From: Bicyclus anynana
Lineage: Eukaryota > Arthropoda > Insecta > Lepidoptera > Nymphalidae
Assembly: GCF_947172395.1 (NCBI RefSeq)
Contig: NC_069087.1
Span: 11,551,107 to 11,615,106, forward strand
Reading direction: 5' to 3'
Length of the DNA: 64,000 nt
Shown here: in pieces, positions 39,301 through 44,977 of the stretch
How positions within the stretch are numbered: position 1 is the first letter of the stretch
Layout: each line of letters opens with the position of its first letter
Position numbers and translations under genes: made by a program
The notes under the pieces: generated by a model
What the model saw: only the letters and a program-made list of their open reading frames with translations
Database searches by the model: none
Told to the model about the DNA's origin: nothing

Positions 39301-40995
39301 CATTATCAACCCATTTTTGACTCACTGTCGAGCTGGAGTATCCTCTCAGAATGAGAGGGGTTAGGCCAAAGTTCCACCATGCTGGCAGACTACACACACG
39401 CAGAGAATTAAGAAAATTCTGGTATACAGGTTTCCTCACGATGTTTTCCTTCACCGTTTGAGACACGTGATATTTAATTTCTTAAAATGCACACAACAGA
39501 AAAGTTGGAGATGCATGTCCTTGACCGGATTCGAACCCACACCCTCCGGAATCGGCGACAGAGGTTATATCAACTGGGCTATTAAATTAATAATATAATT
39601 AAATCCTAAAAATGCAGAACCCTATTTTAACCCTGCAATTTGTTTTTAGTCATAAGCTTTAGTTCTAGTTTAATTTAATAATCCCGAAGTACCTATTCCC
39701 TACAGGAATAGCAGGCACTTTGCGGGAGCTTTTATACTGATTATAGATTCATATTAGGTACCTATACTATGTATATTTGGTAGCACAAGCTTTTTCTAAG
39801 ATTTAGTATGATTCTGGATTCTATTACATACCTACCTTACCTCTTTATTCTTTAACTTTTTTAGTTTCTTGTTAAGAATAATTTTGAATATAAAGTTAGG
39901 GTTCATTTACACGAGTGGCAACTCTACCGACGACCGCAGTCGACTGCAGTCGGCAACGTCTCGGCGGCAGGCGACGGCGTCGCCGACTGCAGTCGACTCT
40001 CGGCGGCGGTCGTCGGTAGCAGCTGCCGCTTGTGTAAATGAACACTTAATATCTTTACTTCAGATAATATATTTATTTACCCGAAATTATATTTTAGAGT
40101 AGTTAATGCAAAATTTTATAGTTAAGCATTACATTTAATATGTATTTAATAAAATATTTCTTTTTCCTGCTTCTGGTCGTGTGGCGGTAAGATGCACGTG
40201 CTTTGTAATTATTGAGTTCATTTTTCGTACGTTATTGCTAGTTTGAGTTTTAAAACATATACAGACATACCAACATGTTGTCGATTTCTCATATATTAAA
40301 ACGTGTTTATACTATAAAGATACAAATTCAATAGCTATAGCTTAGCAAGATTGTTGATGACACTCCCATGGTATGCGGGTGACGGTGGACGAAACACACG
40401 AAAGTGTGAAATTGTGCGCGCGGGGCAGTGGCCGGAAGTAAGGTGCATTAGTCGTGGGCAAGATATCTAGAGATATTTGAAAACTTATTCGTAACCTAGT
40501 AAGTTATGTGTAGCGGTCGACGTACCTATTTGCGACATCGGGATTGTTATGAACGAATTTGCCAAGTATTTAGTAGTAGTATTCTGATAAAACGGAGTTG
40601 GAGTTGGTACGTCTGTGGATGCCATTACGTAGTGTCTATTAATGTTTGCGTGTCTTGGTAATAAAACCGCTAATTTTGCTTTGTAATATTATTATTAAAA
40701 AATTACTGTGGACATAATGGAAAAAAGTAAACCATTAAATATAAAATTTTTATAAAATTCTAAATCGCCGGTGCGTTCAAGTAATTTAAATAAAACAATA
40801 AAATCTAAAAAATGTAAATTTAATCAATTGGATGAACTTTACATATATTGGAACCTTCGTAACTTTGATTTTAAGTTTTCGATAATCTAAAAATATTATT
40901 ACTTGACTTTTCGAAACTGCTCGTAAACGAATCCTAATAGAAATAAATGCTTATTGACTTTTGACTGTTGGACATGAAAATCTATTATATATATA

Positions 40996-41058
<63 letters not shown>

Positions 41059-42702
41059 AAAAATAATAATAAATATTTTTAACCACTGGCTCTTGAATAT
41101 TTAACAAGTTGATAAGAATCATACTTGTAGGTAAGTAAGTATCATAAAATCAATCCACTTAAATAGTACTTCTTAGTTAAGTAACTATATTAATTTTTGT
41201 GTCCTATGAAATCTAAAAATATATATATATATATACTACAAGTATGATTCAAGAGCCAGTGGTTAATAACCTTCACGTGCTTTGTAATTTTGCAGGCGAA
41301 TAATATGTCACATTGTCCTTGCCTTGTATTACAAAATAGATAATTGTATAATATCAGTACTCTAAGATCTTAGGTCACATACTCCTACGTGTTTCAACAT
41401 TTGCTGTCATTTATTATATTACAAGGAGTTAAAGGAAGTAGACCAACTTTAATTTGCTACACATTCAAGCAAGCTGTTATTACACTGTACAAATAGAAAT
41501 AGTATATAATACTTAATAGAATGCAGTCGTCGTTATCAACCCATATACGGCTCACTGCTGAGCTCGAGTCTCCTCTCAGAATGAGAGGGGTTAGGCCAAT
41601 AGTCCACCACGCTGGCCCAATGCGGATTGGCAGATTTCACATACACAGAGAATTAAGAAATTCTCTGGTATGCAGGTTTCCTCACGATGTTTTCCTTCAC
41701 CGATTGAGACACGTGATATTTATTTCCATAAAATGCACACAACTGAAAAGTTGGAAGTGTATGCCCCGGACCGGATTCGAACCCACACCCTCCGAAATCG
41801 GAGGCAGAGGTCATATCCACTGGGCTACCACGGCTCTTGGAATGCAGTACAAAGTAGAATTAAATTATACAATGTTAATAAAATCTGCCAACCTGAATCA
41901 GAAAAACATGGTGTGTTCTAAGCTATATAGGTCACCTCTCCTGTACGATGCGAAACGTAACAAAAATAATACGAAATCACGTGACTTAAGAATTACAGAG
42001 AATTACCATATGTTTTCTGTGGAAAATTATTAACAGATATCTAGTTGGTAACTTGCGTATACTCGTACGTCCACTAAAGTTCGTTTCATGTAGGATGGTG
42101 CAGGTGACAGTTCGTTTCAATCTTGATGAACATCATACAGGCGTCACTGTACCCATGCTATCTGAAAAATACTTTAACATGTTATGTGAAAGTTAGTGAA
42201 CTGGCCAGCTGGCCTTGTAGTAGGACACTAAAATAGGCTGATAGTGATGATGATGATTATGAAAATGATGATGATGAGGATGAAGATGATGATGATGATG
42301 ATGACGATGTTTATCTATACTTCTATACTAATATTATAAAGCTGTAGAGTTTGTTTGTTTGTTTGATTGATTGATTGAACGCGCTAATCTCAGGAACTAC
42401 TGGTCCGATTTGAAAAATTCTTTCAGTGTTAGATAGCCCATTTTTCGAGGAAGACTATAGGCTACATATTATTCCCGTATTCATACGGGAACGTGAACCA
42501 CGCGGGTAAAATCGCGCGGCGTCATCTATCTAGTGTCTTAATATAATATGTAATTGTTTGTCCTCACAGCCGTCGAGCGGGCGCGGCTGGCTACCATTCC
42601 CAGCGCTCATGCAAGGAGAGCGGCATACGTCCCCAGTCTAACTACTACGAATATGAGAGCGCGCCGCCCCGGCGACCCGGCAAGCTGTCCCACTACCACT
42701 GA
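12203..42702 (+). CDS. baz: bazooka / par-3 polarity scaffold (whole gene, 20 exons)
   Basis: Bazooka/PAR-3 is the cortical scaffold that, with PAR-6 and atypical PKC, defines apical or anterior cortex in epithelia, neuroblasts and oocytes. Seen here: twenty exons (listed separately) join with matching phases at every junction and encode about 1094 residues. Order: basic N-terminus 1-32; second half of CR1 33-99; PAR-1 site RRGSEP near 130; PDZ2 about 309-400; PDZ3 about 496-598; Asn-rich linker with GLRNESYYMATQ; aPKC site GRRSMSEKR in CR3; second PAR-1 site RKSSSLESLQ; basic and charged tail ending in NYYEYES. Family members are about 1350-1460 residues; this one is shorter because the first half of CR1 and PDZ1 are not found. 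Gene identity is very secure; the first exon and the exact C-terminus are the least certain parts. Confidence 0.95.
14205..14400 (-). mobile_element. short retroelement with (TTTGA)n tail (family D)
   Basis: Tail of repeated atcaaa units followed by tcatttatttcaagtaggct and the body accggttcggaaggcaggtt. Same element inserted at 49513-49690 in the opposite orientation; fragment at 25341-25400. Confidence 0.75.
14853..15166 (+). mobile_element. tRNA-derived SINE (family A)
   Basis: Starts gagccgtgatagcccagtgg and ends with gatgatgatga; the only family A copy inside the par-3 introns in sense orientation. A 50-bp head fragment in antisense follows at 15188-15240. Confidence 0.85.
15547..15640 (+). 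promoter_or_regulatory. candidate TATA promoter inside par-3 5' intron
   Basis: TATATAAAA at 15547 lies 30 bases before TTCAAT (15577), the spacing of a TATA-initiator core promoter, and is followed by a GC-richer leader to about 15650. A short ATG frame from 15580 closes after 19 codons, so any exon here would be non-coding. Confidence 0.25.
16331..17418. mobile_element. non-autonomous DNA transposon, 1088 bp
   Basis: Perfect 25-bp terminal inverted repeats (16331-16355 and 17394-17418, starting CACAGTAGATAT) flanked by a direct CCCAAAG duplication at 16324-16330 and 17419-17425. The interior has no substantial open frame. The 7-bp target duplication and CACAG ends do not let me name the superfamily with confidence. 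Confidence 0.88.
17738..17883. mobile_element. inverted-repeat element, 146 bp
   Basis: Imperfect about 32-bp terminal inverted repeats (17738-17769 and 17852-17883) including the perfect core CTCACGTTTCTGCAG. GC-richer interior without an open frame. Confidence 0.7.
18182..18365 (-). mobile_element. SINE family C copy upstream of CR1 exon
   Basis: Contains gatggtaagcgatgatgcaa, cgacatcgtaccggaacgct and aaatcgcttggcgg. Other copies at 18950, 29303, 43765, 58588 and 59545. Confidence 0.8.
18723..18923 (+). CDS. baz: par-3 exon: second half of CR1 oligomerisation domain
   Basis: Polypyrimidine tract and cag acceptor at 18722, donor GTAAAT at 18924, 67 codons, phase 0 at both ends. GPETWVGV followed by GGILDPDDRVRDVADDRE is the hallmark of the PAR-3 N-terminal domain, which has a PB1-like fold and self-assembles head to tail; in this family the domain begins in a preceding exon with MKVTVCFG and RY(R/K)KA. 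The exon end, SSAGTASPDMFR, matches the usual serine-rich exit of CR1. The exon is strongly GC-rich compared with its flanks and is bracketed by two inverted SINE copies (18182-18365 and 18950-19266). Confidence 0.93.
18950..19266 (+). mobile_element. SINE family C copy downstream of CR1 exon
   Basis: Inverted relative to the 18182 copy, with about 40 nearly perfectly complementary bases. A tRNA-like segment follows at 19180-19266 (B box ggttctatcccc on the - strand), showing a tRNA-derived origin. Confidence 0.75.
19300..19640. mobile_element. SINE-like segment with tRNA-type B box
   Basis: Contains tgttggcgggctgg, a block shared with 48980-49050 and 56180-56285, and ends in a - strand B box (gggttcgaatcc at about 19600). 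Partial and diverged. Confidence 0.5.
19717..19935 (+). promoter_or_regulatory. candidate internal promoter / 5' UTR of short par-3 form
   Basis: Initiator-like TTCAGTG at 19718 follows a GC-rich gcgcgcg tract. About 215 bases of leader, with a short upstream frame from 19758, precede the ATG at 19936. Belongs with the alternative exon 19936-19974. Confidence 0.35.
19936..19974 (+). CDS. baz: par-3 candidate alternative first exon, cysteine-rich N-terminus
   Basis: A 13-codon ATG exon (MGQCFPNCVCLEK) with a strong start context (A at -3, G at +4) ends at a consensus GTGAGT donor at 19975 and is in phase 0 with the exon at 20549. An in-frame upstream ATG at 19807 would extend it to 56 codons. 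A TCAGT initiator-like motif lies at 19719. The product would lack CR1 and hence head-to-tail self-assembly, but carry Met-Gly and three cysteines, which could be palmitoylated. It does not fit the strict myristoylation pattern because Pro is at position 6. Inference from sequence only; no transcript evidence. Confidence 0.45.
20418..20510 (+). mobile_element. tRNA-like SINE head
   Basis: tagtccagtggtaacct (A-box-like) and gggtttgagtcatgg (B-box-like) spaced as in a tRNA. No tRNA fold is complete, so it is not a tRNA gene. It lies just upstream of the PAR-1-site exon. Confidence 0.45.
20549..20704 (+). CDS. baz: par-3 exon with first PAR-1/14-3-3 site
   Basis: Acceptor ttgcag at 20548, donor GTGAGT at 20705, 52 codons, phase 0 to phase 0. 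It opens with a glycine run and contains LQVRRGSEPTLHQ. In flies PAR-1 kinase phosphorylates the serine of the equivalent RRxS site (Ser151), creating a 14-3-3 (PAR-5) dock that blocks oligomerisation and excludes PAR-3 from the lateral or posterior cortex. The last about 100 bases and the donor are then repeated five more times (to 21386). Only the first donor preserves frame into the exon at 21833: each later donor adds one base modulo three. Confidence 0.95.
20605..21424 (+). repeat. tandem array of PAR-1-site exon end plus donor (6 copies)
   Basis: Copies of the exon's final about 100 bases plus GTGAGT donor: donors at 20705, 20829, 20967, 21105, 21243 and 21381. First spacing 124, the others exactly 138 (46 codons). 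Copies 3-6 look identical; copy 2 is intermediate. No 3' splice site precedes copies 2-6, so they are exon fragments inside the intron. Long open frames on both strands result from the period being a multiple of three. Confidence 0.95.
21833..22014 (+). CDS. baz: par-3 exon: linker after PAR-1 site
   Basis: Acceptor ttacag, donor GTAAGG at 22015; starts in phase 0 and ends with two bases of a split Gly codon. It encodes VTDQTKRWSAAVV and ends QRQSNRLSMQFSGPG, which resembles the conserved linker between CR1 and the PDZ region. Very GC-rich at third positions. No catalytic or folded domain is evident; predicted disordered linker. Confidence 0.93.
23313..23750 (+). mobile_element. family B repeat split by hAT-like insertion
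   Basis: Family B sequence at 23313-23449 and 23669-23750 is interrupted by about 220 bases that begin CAGGGTAGGCGAACCAATGG, like the ends of non-autonomous hAT elements. The right junction is a perfect palindrome (23659-23699). Confidence 0.65.
23789..23908 (+). CDS. baz: par-3 exon: pre-PDZ linker
   Basis: Acceptor tttttacag at 23788, donor GTAAGA at 23909. Both split codons (Gly at the start, Arg at the end) complete in frame with neighbours. Encodes SGVWLDAADKVQIYG and SLPRDARKEPLGQDTPS; the SLPRD motif also occurs in the equivalent linker of vertebrate PAR-3. Confidence 0.92.
24896..25090 (-). mobile_element. family B dispersed repeat
   Basis: Runs from gtggacgccgcgcggtttca to tataatatcagtgtagat; lies in the intron before the exon at 25155. 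Confidence 0.8.
25155..25246 (+). CDS. baz: par-3 exon: linker where PDZ1 would be expected
   Basis: Acceptor tttttag at 25154, donor GTAGGT at 25247; completes an Arg codon and leaves one base of a Gly codon. Encodes VEDMHRWVSGVNNVANVH followed by a charged stretch. In other PAR-3 proteins a PDZ1 domain lies between a linker like this and PDZ2. Neither this exon nor its two flanking introns shows a PDZ1-like sequence. Confidence 0.88.
25591..25903 (-). mobile_element. tRNA-derived SINE (family A)
   Basis: Near full length, antisense to par-3, in the intron between the linker exon and PDZ2. Confidence 0.85.
26183..26373 (+). CDS. baz: par-3 exon: PDZ2, first half
   Basis: Acceptor attag at 26182, donor GTGAGT at 26374; completes the split Gly codon and ends in phase 0. 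KGEKGLGFTITTRD is the carboxylate-binding loop (GLGF) of PAR-3 PDZ2, followed by PIYIKNILPK. In this family PDZ2 binds phosphoinositides and helps hold the protein at the plasma membrane; the basic residues flanking the loop fit that role. Confidence 0.97.
27050..27220 (+). CDS. baz: par-3 exon: PDZ2, second half
   Basis: Acceptor tgctttcag at 27049, donor GTACGT at 27221, 57 codons, phase 0 at both ends. GAAVTDGRLRAGDRLVSVN and the helix LTQQQVVTLLRNT complete PDZ2. The split after ILPK/R is where the domain is cut into GLGF half and GAA half. The following intron carries the 3' end of a non-LTR element (27244-27465). Confidence 0.97.
27244..27465 (-). pseudogene. 3' end of non-LTR retrotransposon (reverse transcriptase C-terminus)
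   Basis: On the - strand the sequence encodes GRPPTRWTEDIKRVAG and continues through AYVQQWTSIGW to a stop, then a (GAT)n tail. This is the C-terminus of the endonuclease/reverse transcriptase protein of lepidopteran non-LTR elements. Only the last about 70 codons are present: a 5'-truncated dead copy in the intron after PDZ2. Confidence 0.75.
27483..27600. mobile_element. hairpin element (family H)
   Basis: Imperfect inverted repeat with gtcgaccaatag at one end and tgctattagtcataat at the other; related copy at 32722-32835. Confidence 0.55.
27901..28161 (+). CDS. baz: par-3 exon: PDZ2-PDZ3 linker
   Basis: Acceptor tttgttctag at 27900, donor GTAAGA at 28162, 87 codons, phase 0 at both ends. 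Low-complexity polar linker (NAINQSNPTNNS, SSSKDDLLKDQSID, terminal serine run). No domain recognised. Frame and boundaries are fixed by the two PDZ exons on either side. Confidence 0.92.
28198..28231. repeat. inverted repeat arm upstream of PDZ3 exon
   Basis: Pairs with 29099-29132 (shared gtaaaccgtacgaatta and attcatacgg); each arm is also nearly self-palindromic. Confidence 0.75.
28612..28787 (+). CDS. baz: par-3 exon: PDZ3, first half
   Basis: Acceptor ttttttccag at 28611, donor GTAAGG at 28788; phase 0 to two bases of a split Arg codon. Encodes RLDVPVHDSEKAGLGISVKG and DLGIFIKSVLHGGAV, the PDZ3 binding loop (GLGI) and second strand. PDZ3 of PAR-3 proteins binds C-terminal ligands and, in some systems, PAR-6. 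A pair of 33-base inverted repeats brackets this exon at 28198-28231 and 29099-29132. Confidence 0.97.
29099..29132. repeat. inverted repeat arm downstream of PDZ3 exon
   Basis: Reverse complement of 28198-28231 with a few changes. The two arms bracket the exon at 28612-28787. Confidence 0.75.
29303..29556 (-). mobile_element. SINE family C copy
   Basis: Contains gatggtaactgatgatgcaa, gtaccggaacgctaaatcgc and a - strand B box (ggatcgaacccaggac). In the PDZ3 intron. Confidence 0.75.
29722..29873 (+). CDS. baz: par-3 exon: PDZ3, second half
   Basis: Acceptor tattttacag at 29721, donor GTAAGC at 29874. Completes the Arg codon; NDQLLSVNGVSLVG and the helix AMETLRRALLHS finish PDZ3, with the final strand SISLTIARRT. 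Residue pattern is that of PAR-3 rather than other PDZ scaffolds, and this is the clearest match in the gene. Confidence 0.97.
30470..30530. mobile_element. half copy of family F hairpin element
   Basis: ttttcgaagcattagcgatc and gaatcgacgtgccacttggc match the right half of the element at 46208. It lies just before the exon at 30587. Confidence 0.65.
30587..31124 (+). CDS. baz: par-3 exon: Asn-rich linker and aPKC-proximal motif
   Basis: Largest coding exon: 179 codons, acceptor ttttacag at 30586, donor GTAAGA at 31125. The first two thirds are Asn/Asp-rich and probably disordered. The last third is conserved: DRLTGLRNESYYMATQ and NVIIEEDYGTR, equivalents of the segment that precedes CR3 in fly and vertebrate PAR-3. 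A half copy of an inverted-repeat element ends about 60 bases before the acceptor. Confidence 0.95.
31178..31345. mobile_element. hairpin element, imperfect ends
   Basis: gagtgcacgcaagataagtc at the left pairs with the complement of gataagttt/gagcgcgcactc at the right. No open frame. Confidence 0.5.
31561..31865 (-). mobile_element. tRNA-derived SINE (family A) beside CR3 acceptor
   Basis: Full-length antisense copy whose head ends about 30 bases before the CR3 exon acceptor at 31895. Confidence 0.85.
31896..32053 (+). CDS. baz: par-3 exon: CR3, aPKC binding and phosphorylation site
   Basis: Acceptor gtccgtcag at 31895, donor GTATGT at 32054; split codons complete on both sides. FSRDAVGRRSMSEKRHAAL is the CR3 motif. 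The serine in RRSMSEKR is the residue phosphorylated by atypical PKC (Ser980 in fly, Ser827 in human numbering), which releases PAR-3 from the kinase and from the apical complex. A SINE ends only about 30 bases upstream of the acceptor, so the polypyrimidine tract is unusually short. Confidence 0.97.
32122..32612. mobile_element. family F hairpin element containing a nested SINE
   Basis: Left half 32122-32190 and right half 32501-32612 match the intact copy at 46208. A family A SINE in - orientation (32191-32500) is inserted between them. Confidence 0.8.
32722..32835. mobile_element. hairpin element (family H)
   Basis: Ends cgaccaatagcgacag and ttgctattggacgac form an inverted repeat; relative of 27483-27600. 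Confidence 0.55.
33004..33129 (+). CDS. baz: par-3 exon: second PAR-1/14-3-3 site
   Basis: Acceptor gttttag at 33003; weak donor GTTAGT at 33130. Completes an Ala codon then encodes GPALGMRKSSSLESLQTA, the conserved C-terminal PAR-1 site (Ser1085 region in fly). It ends NEPIYARAHP with one base left for the next exon. Reading past the donor meets a stop at once, so the GTTAGT donor must be used; it fits the phase of 33970. Confidence 0.95.
33240..33915. mobile_element. inverted-repeat element, about 675 bp
   Basis: Ends with tatacagggtgtcc ... and its complement ggacaccctgtata; atggataaaa adjoins each. Inside, aactaatttgaacagttttcc and a complementary block near 33510 extend the pairing. Fills most of the intron before the exon at 33970. 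Confidence 0.75.
33970..34093 (+). CDS. baz: par-3 exon: basic tail segment
   Basis: Acceptor tctcccag at 33969, donor GTTCGT at 34094. Encodes LKHWLTDDNAAPDVIVRG, then HKKPSLLKSLSTMFR. The L-K-x-L-x-x-MFR pattern matches the basic LKGLGDMFR segment of vertebrate PAR-3, a region implicated in membrane or microtubule association. The preceding intron is largely filled by an inverted-repeat element at 33240-33915. Confidence 0.94.
35035..35190 (+). CDS. baz: par-3 exon: charged tail with NAGNAG acceptor
   Basis: The acceptor is a tandem cagcag: AG at 35031 or 35034. Use of the second gives MFR-IGK, use of the first inserts one Ser. Donor GTGAGA at 35191. Encodes IGKPSNKKTEPEAYGRAQPG, then SISRDLLERHN and RIDERIDEAE, a charged segment that may be helical. 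Confidence 0.94.
35730..35829 (+). CDS. baz: par-3 exon: Arg/Ser-rich tail
   Basis: Acceptor gttgtgtag at 35729, donor GTAGGC at 35830. Completes an Arg codon and encodes EESRSQRQGSSERILRAERR, ending in APAPM in phase 0. Highly basic and GC-rich; no domain recognised. Identity rests on phase continuity and position between two better-recognised exons. Confidence 0.88.
35850..36195. mobile_element. family B-like retroelement remnant
   Basis: Begins gtggacacccgcgacttcgt and contains attcattcagtagtttcagc near the end, as in other lepidopteran copies. Confidence 0.55.
36312..36348. repeat. (TA)n microsatellite
   Basis: About 18 TA units, next to the left end of the element that follows. Confidence 0.9.
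36341..36737. mobile_element. inverted-repeat element, about 390 bp
   Basis: Left atatatacagg ... tttagtgcggatattttt pairs with right aaatatccgcactaaag ... cctgtatata. No open frame. Confidence 0.75.
37091..37158 (+). CDS. baz: par-3 exon: HYVNYEEIQ motif
   Basis: Acceptor caaacag at 37090, donor GTGAGT at 37159. Encodes AMDSAWGPTGHYVNYEEIQQ, a conserved C-terminal motif of insect Bazooka as I recall it; ends with two bases of an Asn codon. The next intron is only 73 bases, the shortest of the gene. Confidence 0.92.
37232..37315 (+). CDS. baz: par-3 exon: short helical tail segment
   Basis: Acceptor tccgtacag at 37231, donor GTGACT at 37316. NARREKLSEVQIGQ is a charged, probably helical segment, followed by VRRGAHRDPPPADD. 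An earlier GTGCGA at 37272 is rejected as donor because it would break the phase of the final exon. Confidence 0.9.
37960..38280. mobile_element. dispersed retroelement remnant
   Basis: Contains ggacggatgaagcgatttca and aaatcggttgagacgtttaa, shared with 53228-53450. Confidence 0.5.
38345..38510. mobile_element. family F hairpin element, diverged copy
   Basis: Shares gggaatgacatt, gcgacaggtcacgtgatcaa and cgacgtgcca with the 46208 copy; the left arm is reduced. Confidence 0.65.
38838..39011 (-). mobile_element. tRNA-derived SINE (family A), tail half
   Basis: Body and tail only; breaks off after ttccttcaccatt, without the tRNA head. Confidence 0.8.
39292..39584 (-). mobile_element. tRNA-derived SINE (family A)
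   Basis: Near full length with several small deletions. Only about 280 bases from the preceding truncated copy. Confidence 0.82.
39898..40047. mobile_element. long hairpin element, about 150 bp
   Basis: GTTCATTTACAC and its complement form the ends, and the interior (cgacgaccgcagtcgactgc / complementary block) folds back over almost the whole length. TTA adjoins each end. GC-rich interior in an AT-rich intron. Confidence 0.75.
40985..41053. repeat. (TA)n microsatellite
   Basis: About 60 bases of TA units; a shorter run occurs at 41219-41236. Confidence 0.9.
41526..41838 (-). mobile_element. tRNA-derived SINE (family A)
   Basis: Full length, antisense, in the last par-3 intron. Open frames crossing it are not genes. 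Confidence 0.87.
42240..42536 (+). mobile_element. (GAT)n run followed by family B repeat
   Basis: A GAT-rich microsatellite at 42240-42310, then a family B copy at 42314-42536 that ends about 30 bases before the final exon acceptor. Confidence 0.78.
42570..42702 (+). CDS. baz: par-3 final coding exon and stop
   Basis: Acceptor tcctcacag at 42569. Completes a Ser codon and encodes GYHSQRSCKESGIRP and QSNYYEYESAPPRRPGKLS, ending HYH then TGA at 42700-42702. After the TGA the same frame stays open for 76 codons of an 11-residue repeat (see 42703-42933). A 5.25-kb intron precedes the exon. Stop position is certain in the sequence; whether it is the biological end is open. Confidence 0.92.
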
Positions 42703-42963
42703 ACACTACCGACCGGTAATCCTTCCTACCACGGGACTCTACCAACCGGCAATCCCTCCTACCAAGGAAAACCAGCAACCGGTAATCCTCCCTACCACGG
42801 AACACTACCAACCGGTAGTTCTCCCTACCACGGAACACTACAAATCGGTAATCCTCCCTACCAAGGAACTCTACCAACAGGTTATTCGCAATACCACAGA
42901 ACATTACCGACCGGTAATCGCTCCTGCCACTGAAGACTACCAACCGGTAATCGCCATCGACAT
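42703..42963 (+). repeat. 33-bp tandem repeat in par-3 frame, directly after the stop
   Basis: Seven full 33-base units and part of an eighth follow the TGA with no gap. In the par-3 frame they read TLPTGNPSYHG, TLPTGNPSYQG, KPATGNPPYHG and so on: 76 sense codons before a second TGA (42931-42933) and a third at 42979. Both of the first two stops replace the GGA or CGA-type codon at the end of a unit (YH followed by stop). Another frame (42554-43036) is also open because 33 is divisible by three, but it does not continue par-3 protein. Confidence 0.9.
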
Positions 42964-43764
42964 AATCATCCATACAGATGAACTGAGATGCGATTGTTAC
43001 GATTGCAATTGCCTTGCTATCGGGATAATTGTGTGAGTGTGAACCATGAAAAATACAACTGTGACGAATCCAGTGTTGAGAAATTTCTCACTTTCTATGA
43101 ATGTATTCTATACTTATAAGAATTGTAAGCTGTCCAATCGGTAATGGTTATTATCATCCATACATATAGGCATAAATAGAAAAGTGTCTTTTACTTTTTG
43201 TGACGTCACAGTGCACGCTCTAAAATTATACTTTATTTTTAACCGACTTCCAAAAAGGAGAAGGTTGTACGTTCGGCTGTATGTAAATCATGTTAACTCC
43301 CTATTGTTTTTTCATTTAGTATGGCGCCTTTACAACACTGTTTAACGTCACCATAAAATATGCGCTATTTGCTTTGAAAATGGCGTGAAGGTTTAAAAAT
43401 GCTTATACCAGTGATTTAAGTAAATGTTAAGTTATGAACCTGGCGCGTTCACACATTTAAAAACTGTCTTATTATTCGGCCGCTCAGAGATTGCGTTTTT
43501 GACAGGTCGTTTTAATCTATTGGGCGGCGGAACTGTAACTGAGAATAATCGTCTTTAATAAGTATACAAAAGTGATTCACTGGAAATTCCCACACAACCA
43601 ATTCACGTTAATAGTTAAGTTTAACTTATCATGCAAATTGAATAATATATTGTGCTTATTTGTATGAAGTAACCTTCAGACATTCGTCATAATGTTATCT
43701 AAAGACCAATAGAGTTAATACGACCGCTGTGATTCATCTGCCTTTCAATAGACATTACATACTT

Positions 43765-43985
43765 TTTTTTTTTTTTTTTACAAGTTAGCCCTTGACTACA
43801 ATCTCACCTGATGGTAGTGATGATGCAGTCTAAGATAGAAGCGGGCTAACTTGTTAAGAGGAGGATGATAATCCACACCCCTTTTTTGGTTTCTACACGG
43901 CATCGTACCGGAACGCTAAATCGCTTGGCGGTACGTCTTTGCCGGTAGGGTGGTAACTAGCCACGGCCGAAGCCTCCCACCAGCC
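43765..43985 (-). mobile_element. SINE family C copy
   Basis: T run, then gttagcccttgactacaatc through to gccgaagcctcccaccagcc. Confidence 0.8.
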
Positions 43986-44012
43986 AAATTAACCGTCCAT
44001 AATATTATAATG

Positions 44013-44476
44013 GGGATGATGACTTTTGAATATATTGATATTTATGAGAATTCGAGAATATTACCTAATTAATCTAATATATAAAAAACCAAGATTGTCT
44101 GGATGTTTACATAATAAATAAGATTATAAAATTTCAAAATCTACTAAAATTCTTTTATCGTAATTACATGAAAATTCATATATTTTTTGCGTGACATTTT
44201 AACAACTATAATACTTAACGCGCAAATAACAAAGATATTTGTTATTTTGTTTGAACGCTCATACAAATCTAACGATCAGCGAATCAACGACGTCATTAAT
44301 TCGTGCCATTTTGTGTGGGGCGTTTTTCAGGGATCCGCGGCAGCGACGGAAATCTGACCCTTTAAATCCCTGTAGCTCCGAAAGTAATGATCGCAGATAT
44401 CCTGTTACTTATAGAAAATTGCTTTACTATTAGCATTCTCAAAATTTATATACAATTTTAAAACTGTCATCATCCC
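44013..44476 (+). mobile_element. family G element, copy 2
   Basis: Bounded by GGGATGATGAC and its complement; directly abuts the family C copy. Its open frame (44239-44433) shares AFFRDPRQRRKSD with copy 1. Confidence 0.75.
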
Positions 44477-44977
44477 TATTCAATATTCATATATTATATA
44501 ATATACATAAATAAAGACTTGTATAACGCGTAATCTTCTTCAGACATACTGAAACATGAAATTTGAAATATTTTACTCTTTACATGTTGGGGTTGCAACA
44601 ACCCTTATTCACTCGAGCAAGGGTTACAGGATTGATTTTTTGGTTGCTAAAAATAATTTAAATTGGGTTATGAATATTGTATTGATTAATTTATTATCAC
44701 GAGGTGCCATTTTTATATGATGGTAGTCAGTTTATATTATTTTGTGTAAATCCTTGTAATTTTTAATATTTTGTTTAATACTATTATTTAACAATTACAA
44801 ATTATACAGGCGAAGGGAAATATTATGTTCGTTAGAATTATCTATACGCAGTATATTTGAAACTGAAACGGATTTTTTTATTAGGATGTTTTGTTAATAA
44901 TTTTTAAATGACTTACCTCACAAGAGTTTGTATAAATATACATTTTTTTATTACATACAATTTAATCTTACACTTCT

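Noticed and set aside
37316..42569. Additional coding exon in the long last intron
   Set aside because: Open stretches here are SINE, hairpin or microsatellite sequence; none has splice borders and a PAR-3-like peptide.
42554..43036. 160-codon frame across the last exon and repeats
   Set aside because: It is a different frame from par-3, starts inside the intron, and is open because of the 33-bp repeat.
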